Assembly: GCA_016280485.1 (NCBI GenBank)
Contig: JAEEGU010000051.1
Span: forward strand, 1-64,000
Source: Bacillota bacterium
Lineage (GTDB): Bacteria > Bacillota > Clostridia > Peptostreptococcales > Anaerovoracaceae
Length of the DNA: 64,000 nt
Direction of reading: 5' to 3'
Shown piece by piece: positions 58,172 through 64,000 of the stretch. The position numbers were made by a program, and so were the translations under genes. The notes beneath the pieces were generated by a model that was not told the origin of the DNA, made no database searches, and was given only the letters and a program-made list of their open reading frames with translations. The stretch's first letter is position 1. Each line of letters starts with the position of its first letter.

Positions 58172-58335
58172 CTGTTTTCCTTTCTGCCCACTTGTCCGTG
58201 TGGGCCGTCGTTGTGTCCTATCTTCGTGCTATATATAAAAAGAGACCTTCCCCACTCCAGTAGGAAAGATCTCTCGAATACAAAAAAATACTTCGTGAAG
58301 CTGCTGATAACAGCAGTAAATTCTTCATAAAGTAC
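58172..58335 (-). ncRNA. tandem-terminator leader RNA, copy f
   Basis: Starts at GTACTTTATGAAGA (58335). Hairpin I: TACTT/AAGTA, TGAAG/CTTCA, tip CTGCTG/CAGCAG as in copy a. Then TTTTTTTGTATT, hairpin II GAGAGATC...GGTCTC with five U (58237-58241). Hairpin III: GCCCAC/GTGGGC with GGAC in its loop. The distal part is nearly identical to copy d. Confidence 0.85.
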
Positions 58336-58341
58336 GGTATT

Positions 58342-58370
58342 AGTATATATTATTTGTGTAATAAAGTCAA
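58342..58370 (-). promoter_or_regulatory. promoter of leader f
   Basis: Minus-strand TTGACT (58365-58370), 17-bp spacer, TATACT (58342-58347). The palindrome has one mismatch here. Confidence 0.85.
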
Positions 58371-58408
58371 CTGTTTTCGAATTGCATCTCAGAAAAATTG
58401 TAAATAAC

Positions 58409-58437
58409 AAAAAAAGCCGCCCCGAAGGACGGCTTTT
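58409..58437 (-). terminator. terminator of the 58.4-64 kb operon
   Basis: AAGCCGCCCC/GACGGCTT stem with a 4-base loop, followed on the minus strand by seven T. Confidence 0.85.
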
Positions 58438-58448
58438 GTGTTTAGAGA

Positions 58449-58646
58449 TTAGTCTCTTTTGTCGCATTTTGCAGTCAGGTAGATTTTGAAACCAACTGGA
58501 ACGCAGCAGTCAAGCCAGTAGTCTCTGTACTCGTACTGTAAGCCGGTTTTTTCTTTTGCTGCTGCGATTAAGGGTAAATGCTTTCCCTCGCGTATCTCAG
58601 CAAAGGAAAATACACCTACAAGCATTCCTTGTCCTCGAACGTACAT
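58449..58646 (-). CDS. small hypothetical protein (65 aa)
   Basis: Start at 58646 with AGGAGG. MYVRGQGMLVGVFSFAEIRE opens a compact alpha/beta protein. No family is recognised. Last gene of its operon. Confidence 0.75.
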   Translation of the reverse strand: MYVRGQGMLVGVFSFAEIREGKHLPLIAAAKEKTGLQYEYRDYWLDCCVPVGFKIYLTAKCDKRD

Positions 58647-58665
58647 GGCCAGACCTCCTAAAAAA

Positions 58666-59130
58666 CTATTTCGAAACCCAATAGTTTCCGATACATCCCC
58701 GCGTGGAATCCCAGGTGTCAAGCACCTTGAAGCGGCTGTTGATTCCGTCACCGTGGTTGGTTGGCACGATAGCAACCGTATGATAGGATCCGATGTTTGC
58801 GATGATATTCCCGGTTTCGCCATGGGGGTCGTTTACAGACAGCCAAGTACACCACTCTCTGCCGGTGTACTTTGAGTTATCCGCTTTCCGGGGCTGCTTC
58901 TGCTTTTTCCAGCCTTTTTCCTCCAGGTACTTTCCGTAGCACTGCGGCATATTCAGCATATAACCTGTTCGGATAGAAACCTCTGCCAATTCACGCACTG
59001 TCTGTTCCCAGGTTTGATCCAGGGCGGTGGCGATTGCGCGTATTACGCAATCGCCAGCCTTGGTCAATCCTTTGAAATTTGCGTTATGGTAGAGGAAAGA
59101 GCTGGTTTCAGGGTATTTGCGTTCGCTCAT
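58666..59130 (-). CDS. papain-like cysteine protease-fold protein
   Basis: A 154-residue protein with the three landmarks of a papain-like or C39-like fold: C28 in AGDCVIRAIATAL at the start of a helix, H117 in GSYHTVAIV, and D138 in VLDTWDS. The size suits a minimal single-domain enzyme. Such proteins occur in phages and mobile elements, possibly processing a peptide or modifying a host protein. No target is evident. Confidence 0.7.
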   Translation of the reverse strand: MSERKYPETSSFLYHNANFKGLTKAGDCVIRAIATALDQTWEQTVRELAEVSIRTGYMLNMPQCYGKYLEEKGWKKQKQPRKADNSKYTGREWCTWLSVNDPHGETGNIIANIGSYHTVAIVPTNHGDGINSRFKVLDTWDSTRGCIGNYWVSK

Positions 59131-59148
59131 TCCACAGAAGCCCTCCTT

Positions 59149-59346
59149 CTAAGCCGGCAGCCAAACGAGATCGCCGTTTTTCACTGCTTGGCAGGCGACG
59201 GCGTTGTCTTCTTTGGCAGCATTGAGTCTGTCCGTATCGTCGGTGCAGTAGTCGATCAACTCAATCAGTGCGTCCTCCAATTCAGGAGAGACGAAAGCAC
59301 CAAGGACAAAGCCGTTCTCGTCAACTCTGATGATAATCTTTTTCAT
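59149..59346 (-). CDS. small acidic hypothetical protein (65 aa)
   Basis: MKKIIIRVDENGFVLGAFVS opens a ferredoxin-like or small alpha/beta protein. GAAAGGAAAG precedes the start. No family is recognised. Confidence 0.7.
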   Translation of the reverse strand: MKKIIIRVDENGFVLGAFVSPELEDALIELIDYCTDDTDRLNAAKEDNAVACQAVKNGDLVWLPA

Positions 59347-59364
59347 GATTAACTTTCCTTTCGT

Positions 59365-60150
59365 TTATTCCTGGCGTGCAGAACAGACAACGCCTGCGTG
59401 CTTATATTCTCTGAAGGGCTCTTCAAACGCATCACACGCGACGCTTTGACCCACCTTCAAGTAGCGGAACCGGGCAATATTCTGATGCCAGTAGATGCCC
59501 TTTTTGATCCCAACATAGACTTCATTCTCCGCTGGGTTAAACACCGCGCTGATTCCATATCCGTCATAGAGCGGAATGTAGCAGAGCTCATTTTGGTAGT
59601 CCTGAGAAGGAACCATGCCGAGTTCCCGCTTCTCCCGGAGCGTGAAATATGGGACTGTCGTTTTCAACGCTGAAAAGACCTCAACTTTGTCAAAGTCATC
59701 CTCCCCGTCAGAAACCAAGACCTCAAAGCGGTTCTTTACAATTGCGGCCTCACAACCGTCCCGGAAATGCAGGTCGTCAGCAGCAGTTGCATCACTTGGA
59801 TAAACGTAACAGGGCCGAATTATTGCAATCGGAGTGTCCGGATTGCCGTTTTTGCCCTTTACGTCAACAAACAGCTCGAAATCGTACGCAGGATCGCTGT
59901 TTCTTGCGATAATGAGACGATTTCCGTCTGGCAGACACACTTCATTTGCCCCGCAGTTTGCCGTCTGATGGCGATTCTCGCGGCTGCTGGCAGGGTGGCT
60001 GTCTTCCGGTTCTTGTACGAAAGTACACATATCTTCCGGCTGTGACAGCGCCCCGCAGGTTTCACATCTGAAAATGGGCTCGCCGTCTTCGGGTTGGGTT
60101 CTCGTCCATTCTGTGTGTCCGCATTCGGGACATGACAGGAAGAATTTCAT
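59365..60150 (-). CDS. zinc-ribbon hypothetical protein (261 aa)
   Basis: Start at 60150 with AAAGGAG. The N-terminal zinc ribbon has CPECGHTEW and CETCGAL (residues 7-35); the rest is beta-rich and acidic. It overlaps the upstream gene by four bases. No family is recognised. Confidence 0.75.
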   Translation of the reverse strand: MKFFLSCPECGHTEWTRTQPEDGEPIFRCETCGALSQPEDMCTFVQEPEDSHPASSRENRHQTANCGANEVCLPDGNRLIIARNSDPAYDFELFVDVKGKNGNPDTPIAIIRPCYVYPSDATAADDLHFRDGCEAAIVKNRFEVLVSDGEDDFDKVEVFSALKTTVPYFTLREKRELGMVPSQDYQNELCYIPLYDGYGISAVFNPAENEVYVGIKKGIYWHQNIARFRYLKVGQSVACDAFEEPFREYKHAGVVCSARQE

Positions 60151-60752
60151 TTTGCCTGCTCCTTTCCCGGGAAATCTTTTGCATACAGATCTTCGACTTC
60201 TCCCGTCTGATTGTTGAGCAGCGTCGCATGCCAGGCACGCCCCGTCCTGGCGCACTCCTCTTCGAAACGCTCCAGGGCCTTTTCCTTTGTCTTAAACTCG
60301 CATAGTCCGTAGGCCCGAGTTCCATTATCATTCAGAAACGTGAGGTCATACCCAACCCAGGTAAAGCGGTCCATGTTCTGATTCAGGAACGACGTGAGCC
60401 AGAAGACGAACTCCGTCAGCAGCCGGCACATCTCAAGGAAATCTTCCTTTGAACGGCCAAGGCACTTATATGTACCGAGCTGAACGTGTTCCCGCTTCAT
60501 ATTGGCGCCTGCTTTGGAAACAATTCCGTCAGCGTAGAGGTCAAGGTAAATACCTTCTGATCCGCCGAAGTTCGGGATGCCGATCACGTCCCATTCATAC
60601 GTATCGATCTGAACGGGATGTCCGGTCGGAAGTCCGTAATCCAGAATGTCCGGCAGCAGGCCTTGCTGCTTCAGAGCCTTGTCGGTGATTTCAAAAAGCT
60701 CAGCGCTGGTATACGGGCCGCGGATTGTACCGTCAGAAAATTTCTTCTTCAT
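60147..60752 (-). CDS. hypothetical protein (201 aa)
   Basis: Start at 60752 with AAAGGA. A soluble protein with helices in the middle (SKEDFLEMCRLLTEFVFWLT). Coupled to the zinc-ribbon gene by ATGA. No family is recognised. Confidence 0.75.
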   Translation of the reverse strand: MKKKFSDGTIRGPYTSAELFEITDKALKQQGLLPDILDYGLPTGHPVQIDTYEWDVIGIPNFGGSEGIYLDLYADGIVSKAGANMKREHVQLGTYKCLGRSKEDFLEMCRLLTEFVFWLTSFLNQNMDRFTWVGYDLTFLNDNGTRAYGLCEFKTKEKALERFEEECARTGRAWHATLLNNQTGEVEDLYAKDFPGKEQAK

Positions 60753-60754
60753 AC

Positions 60755-61324
60755 TTAACCGTCCTTTCTCCGGTCGAACACACACTCGACATTCCATTCC
60801 GTCGTGTCCTCGCCATGAGCGTCGACGATCTTGGCGTATGAGTGATCCTCCGAAATGGTGGATTCAGTGACATAGCCATCCTCGTGTTCTTCCGTTGCTA
60901 TCTTCAGCTCCGCGCTGAAGACAGATTCAAGGTAGCGGCACGCGGCATCATATGTCGAAAAGAGGACAACCGGAATAGAGGAATCGAACGAATACGTCGT
61001 GACTACGGCGTACAGTTTATCCTCTGCGGGTTCTTCCCCCTGCTGGCAAAAGACGATCTGCCAATCGAAATCGGCATGATTTGGTCCGTTGTTACGCCAC
61101 GCGGAATCAGCAAAGAGCTCGCCGTCTCCCGACATATAATGTTTGCCGGGCACGATCTCTTCGACCTCGAAAAATTCTTCCAGTGTGGTTTTGCAGGCAT
61201 CCTTCAGCTCAGCGCACATGGCTGCATAGGCTTCTTCATAGGAACTGAACGCCTTGATCTCCGTTTCCCGTTCTGCCGTAGATAACAGCAGAAACGGCTT
61301 TCCATCTATCTTGATTTTTAGCAT
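60755..61324 (-). CDS. acidic hypothetical protein (189 aa)
   Basis: Start at 61324 with AAAGGAG. Two related segments (KAFSSYEEAYAAMCAELKDA and VLFSTYDAACRYLESVFSAE) suggest an internal duplication. Strongly acidic. No family is recognised. Confidence 0.75.
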   Translation of the reverse strand: MLKIKIDGKPFLLLSTAERETEIKAFSSYEEAYAAMCAELKDACKTTLEEFFEVEEIVPGKHYMSGDGELFADSAWRNNGPNHADFDWQIVFCQQGEEPAEDKLYAVVTTYSFDSSIPVVLFSTYDAACRYLESVFSAELKIATEEHEDGYVTESTISEDHSYAKIVDAHGEDTTEWNVECVFDRRKDG

Positions 61325-61385
61325 AGCTTCTCCTTTCGGTATGCCAGCGGGTGTTACCCCGCTGGCATCGTCGTTCTTGTTTGTT

Positions 61386-61916
61386 TTATTTTTGCCGTTT
61401 CGGATAGAACTGCCTCTGCCGTGCGTAATCGCAGAGCGCGTCGGTAGAATCCGCGGTATAGGCATCTTCGAGCCACGCTTCAAAGCTGCATTCCTCCGGC
61501 CGGCACTTGAGGTGTGCAATCTGTTCATTTTCGTATGCTTGTCGGTTCTGGTCGTAGTATTCCCGCAAGAGCACAAGCGGAAACGCCAGCTCGCAGAGGT
61601 TATCCTGCTCGCATTCTTCCTCGGAAAACAAACCGGAGCTGTCGCAGTAGACGGTCACGTCGACCATTTCCGCGTTAGCCCATTCGTCGGCGTTTTTCTG
61701 ATCTGTGGGAGGATCAGATTCAGCAATGCTTTGTTCCTGTTCCAACCAGAAGAGCAGCTCGCTGCCGATAACCGAAGTGAATTCCTGGCAACTTTGGGGA
61801 TCCTTCAGATCGACTTTGACAGATACGCAATCAGAGTTCGATTCATCCAGAACTGTGCAGCAGCCAATGTTGGATTCTTTCTCATACTTCAGGGATATGG
61901 AAAGCTCTCTTGCCAT
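61386..61916 (-). CDS. acidic hypothetical protein (176 aa)
   Basis: AAGGAGG before the ATG. The protein is rich in Glu, Asp and Ser with several Cys. No family is recognised. A GC hairpin (about 61340-61368) separates it from the 189-aa gene. Confidence 0.7.
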   Translation of the reverse strand: MARELSISLKYEKESNIGCCTVLDESNSDCVSVKVDLKDPQSCQEFTSVIGSELLFWLEQEQSIAESDPPTDQKNADEWANAEMVDVTVYCDSSGLFSEEECEQDNLCELAFPLVLLREYYDQNRQAYENEQIAHLKCRPEECSFEAWLEDAYTADSTDALCDYARQRQFYPKRQK

Positions 61917-61928
61917 ATTTACCCCTCC

Positions 61929-62648
61929 TTAGCTTCTGGGCTTGAGCATGATTGATCTCACTTCCCCATTAACCAGCAAAAACTGTTCTGGCCACCGGAA
62001 GATGTCCAGGTACTTTTTCTGCTGGTCTTCGGAAAGGCTCCCCCAGTGCTCATGCGCGATTGCGCAGACAATGAACGGCCCGGTAAGCACGTCGTAGATC
62101 TCGCCCGTTTCTTCAAAACGGAGCGCCCGGTTGAGATCGCGGCCCTTGATCTTGCCTTCTTCGTCGCAAAGAATACACACGTTATCATCAAAGGGGCAGA
62201 CCTCCTCAATGATATCCGTGTCAATGACTTTGTAGAGGCATTCCAATGTCGGCTCAACATCCATGATTCGAGCCTCCCTGCCGGGAGCCACAAAGACGAC
62301 GCGGATAGGGCCAGAATTAGCCGGATTCTCGGTCTGGCTTTCGTCGAAGGCAATTTCCTTGAATCCAAAACTGTCGCAGTAGTGATAGCTGGAATTATCG
62401 GAATCCGTTGCCTTGACGGAGACCACGTCCGAGACGGAAAGGGATCTTCCGGCGTACTCCTCCGGCTTATTCATGTTGAACATCTCGAAAACCTCTTCCA
62501 GGTTATTGCAGGCTACTTCACCTTCGAATACCTTGTCATAGATCTCCGGACGAACAGATTTGCCGCTGGTCTCCAGCCAGTCGGTTCCCATGAACGCAAC
62601 TCGATCGTCGTCTCTCTCCATGTTGATTTGGAAGATTTTAATGTACAT
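61929..62648 (-). CDS. hypothetical protein (239 aa)
   Basis: AAGGAG before the ATG. Mixed alpha/beta; C-terminal segment GPFIVCAIAHEHWGSLSEDQ then a short basic end resembles small mobile-element proteins. No family is recognised. Confidence 0.75.
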   Translation of the reverse strand: MYIKIFQINMERDDDRVAFMGTDWLETSGKSVRPEIYDKVFEGEVACNNLEEVFEMFNMNKPEEYAGRSLSVSDVVSVKATDSDNSSYHYCDSFGFKEIAFDESQTENPANSGPIRVVFVAPGREARIMDVEPTLECLYKVIDTDIIEEVCPFDDNVCILCDEEGKIKGRDLNRALRFEETGEIYDVLTGPFIVCAIAHEHWGSLSEDQQKKYLDIFRWPEQFLLVNGEVRSIMLKPRS

Positions 62649-62675
62649 AAACCATTTTCTCCTTACTTGTCTCTT

Positions 62676-63017
62676 TTACAGATCGTCGCATGGACGAATC
62701 GCGGATCCGTTTCTGAAGGCTTCCAGAAAAGCCTCTGCAGAAATGGTTGTCGTCGGTTCTTTTTCGCTGTGGGAAATCACCAGAAGCTCATGCCACTCCG
62801 GATCGTCGTCATATGCTTCATATCCTTTGCTAACGAAAGTTGGAGCATCAAGTCCGATTTGTCCAGGATAAAAGAAATGGCTGTCAGGACACAATGAGTC
62901 TTTCGTGAGATCAAAAATCTCAATGATTTCTTCTCTCGACAGATCTCCGGGCAGAATTTCTGCCGCGAAGAGCTTGTAGTTTGATGCGTCCCGATACATA
63001 TACTCAACCAGTGTCAT
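62676..63017 (-). CDS. hypothetical protein (113 aa)
   Basis: GAGGAG before the ATG. N-terminal part LVEYMYRDASNYKLFAAEIL with LSREEIIEIFDLTKD is shared in style with other small proteins of this element. No family is recognised. Confidence 0.7.
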   Translation of the reverse strand: MTLVEYMYRDASNYKLFAAEILPGDLSREEIIEIFDLTKDSLCPDSHFFYPGQIGLDAPTFVSKGYEAYDDDPEWHELLVISHSEKEPTTTISAEAFLEAFRNGSAIRPCDDL

Positions 63018-63029
63018 GATTGCTCCTCT

Positions 63030-63446
63030 TTAGTAGTCAAGCTGCGTTTCCCAACTATCGCTGTGAAGCATTTCCCGAGCTTTTCGGACAGCCCAATCGT
63101 CAATGTTGATATATTGGACGTCCTTCGTAGTGATGACGGTAGCAACTCCAACAACGTACCGCAGACCCTCGTTGCCGGCTTGCATAATGATGATCGCATC
63201 ATCTTCGGCAACATGGGACTGCAGCCCGGACAAGAAGGCATCGTAGTCCACTTCGTCGGAATCTTCATTGTCGCTTGCGACGCCATCAATGCAGCCGAAA
63301 GCGCCGAATCCGTAGAGTGTCTGACCGTCCCGATGTTCCTCTAAAACCCGAAGATCATCGCCGGAAACGGTATTCATAAACGCCCTAAAGGCGTCCTCGT
63401 CCTTTACGCGGAAGTAGTTGCTTCTTGTTGTACATTCGAAATTCAT
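63030..63446 (-). CDS. acidic hypothetical protein (138 aa)
   Basis: AAAGGA before the ATG. Acid-rich middle (SDNEDSDEVDYDAFLSGL). No family is recognised. Twelve bases separate it from the 113-aa gene. Confidence 0.7.
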   Translation of the reverse strand: MNFECTTRSNYFRVKDEDAFRAFMNTVSGDDLRVLEEHRDGQTLYGFGAFGCIDGVASDNEDSDEVDYDAFLSGLQSHVAEDDAIIIMQAGNEGLRYVVGVATVITTKDVQYINIDDWAVRKAREMLHSDSWETQLDY

Positions 63447-63464
63447 ACGATTTTTCCTTTCTTT

Positions 63465-63974
63465 TTAAGCAGTTTTTGCTTGTTCTTTGGCAGCGTCCAC
63501 GTAACCGAACAAAGTCTCGACATGCTCAAAACACGCCAGGATATTGTCGTCCAGGATGTTATCAGCAAAGCACATATCGAAGAATTCACCGTCCGGCGAG
63601 ATCACGTTTGCTTCAAACCAGTTGTTGTTTCCGAATGCGAGGTAGTCGGAGTCGGTTCCTGAGTTCAGGAGCCGATGCAGCTTGTTGTCGTCGCACCACC
63701 GTCCAATTTCGTCATATACTCCGCCGTTATTGGACTTTTCTGTAACGTCAACGTATCCGTGACCTTTGACCTCTCCTTCAAGACGAATTTCACCGTGCGC
63801 CTCAATCGAAATCCACCATCCGTCCGGCATCGTGATACATCCAACTTGGCCACCATACCAGGTGCAGTTGAGATGATCTTTGTCGATGATGTTGAAAATA
63901 TCGATATGAACACCAAAGCGCACTTGCTGAGCCATGATAGTGGCGACTCGCTTCTTAAATTTCCTTTGCGTCAT
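63465..63974 (-). CDS. hypothetical protein (169 aa), first visible gene of the operon
   Basis: AAGGAG before the ATG; an alternative Met at residue 14 (MAQQVRF) is possible. Acidic, aromatic-rich (ITMPDGWWISIEAHGEIRLE). No family is recognised. The operon promoter must lie beyond the window end; the last bases (ACACAGAAGGAG on the minus strand) look like the hairpin III/ribosome-site end of another leader. Confidence 0.7.
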   Translation of the reverse strand: MTQRKFKKRVATIMAQQVRFGVHIDIFNIIDKDHLNCTWYGGQVGCITMPDGWWISIEAHGEIRLEGEVKGHGYVDVTEKSNNGGVYDEIGRWCDDNKLHRLLNSGTDSDYLAFGNNNWFEANVISPDGEFFDMCFADNILDDNILACFEHVETLFGYVDAAKEQAKTA

Positions 63975-64000
63975 TTCGCAAATACTCCTTCTGTGTCTTT

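Noticed and set aside
11300..64000. Conjugation or phage structural genes
   Set aside because: No relaxase, VirB4/TraE, VirD4/TraG, terminase, portal or capsid motifs were found in any listed protein, so neither a conjugative element nor a complete prophage can be claimed from the window.

Overview
The first 11.3 kb is chromosome of a spore-forming, anaerobic-type member of the Clostridia, probably Oscillospirales (inferred). Evidence: a tmRNA 3' part encoding the tag NDNLVLAAA, an initiator tRNA, phosphofructokinase, RadA, the germination amidase CwlD and a cotJ spore-coat locus. Spacers there are packed with G+C-rich palindromic repeat cassettes (about 2.64-2.89, 5.46-6.24, 6.98-7.30, 7.83-8.13 and 9.57-9.70 kb). 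One lipoprotein gene (6278..6943, minus) is dead: its start reads ACG and an in-frame TAA interrupts it.

At about 11,280 the manganese-catalase-type coat gene cotJC stops after 65 recognisable residues, and an integrated element begins. A large serine recombinase ends 36 bases from the break. The element runs past the window end (more than 52 kb) and lacks the chromosomal repeats. It encodes a tyrosine recombinase, two SSB-type proteins, topoisomerase III, a RecD2-type helicase, a YqaJ-type nuclease, a ParB-family protein, a dCMP-deaminase-like protein, several HTH regulators and some 25 small orphan proteins. No relaxase, VirB4, coupling protein, capsid or terminase gene lies in the visible part, so ICE, phage-plasmid and skin-like element all remain possible.

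The most unusual feature is a family of six near-identical 5' leaders (about 19.0, 37.7, 43.8, 49.4, 55.2 and 58.3 kb) that front six operons on both strands. Each has a near-consensus promoter (TTGACA or TTGACT, 17 bp, TATACT or TATAAT) whose -10 lies in a palindrome. The RNA starts at a conserved hairpin I followed by a U-tract, then a terminator hairpin II with U5, then a variable hairpin III directly against the Shine-Dalgarno sequence. Stem changes are compensatory between copies. This looks like an element-wide antitermination or attenuation regulon. The SSB-like gene at 16.1-17.1 kb has a diverged version.

A second highlight is the operon at 19.17-24.28 kb, fronted by leader a: a one-helix membrane protein, a TARG1-like macrodomain with an altered binding loop, a MoxR-like AAA+ ATPase, and an 850-residue protein with an N-terminal HEVGH motif, a long Ser/Asn/Asp/Gly-rich linker and a C-terminal von Willebrand A domain.

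Region by region: 11.3-14.4 kb recombinases; 14.4-15.06 kb palindromes; 15.06-18.75 kb (minus) membrane-anchored protein, SSB-like protein and two regulator-like genes; 19.0-26.45 kb (plus) the MoxR/VWA operon, then a CpaB/SAF-like membrane operon; 26.46-32.34 kb (minus) orphans, a regulator and topB; 32.5-37.6 kb recombination operon (leader b); 38.4-39.3 kb deaminase; 39.4-43.7 kb SSB/HD/DUF1848 operon (leader c); 43.9-44.9 kb kinase-like gene; 45.1-46.4 kb divergent repressor switch; 46.4-49.3 kb (leader d); 49.5-55.1 kb ParB operon (leader e); 55.5-58.2 kb (leader f); 58.4-64 kb an operon whose promoter lies beyond the window.
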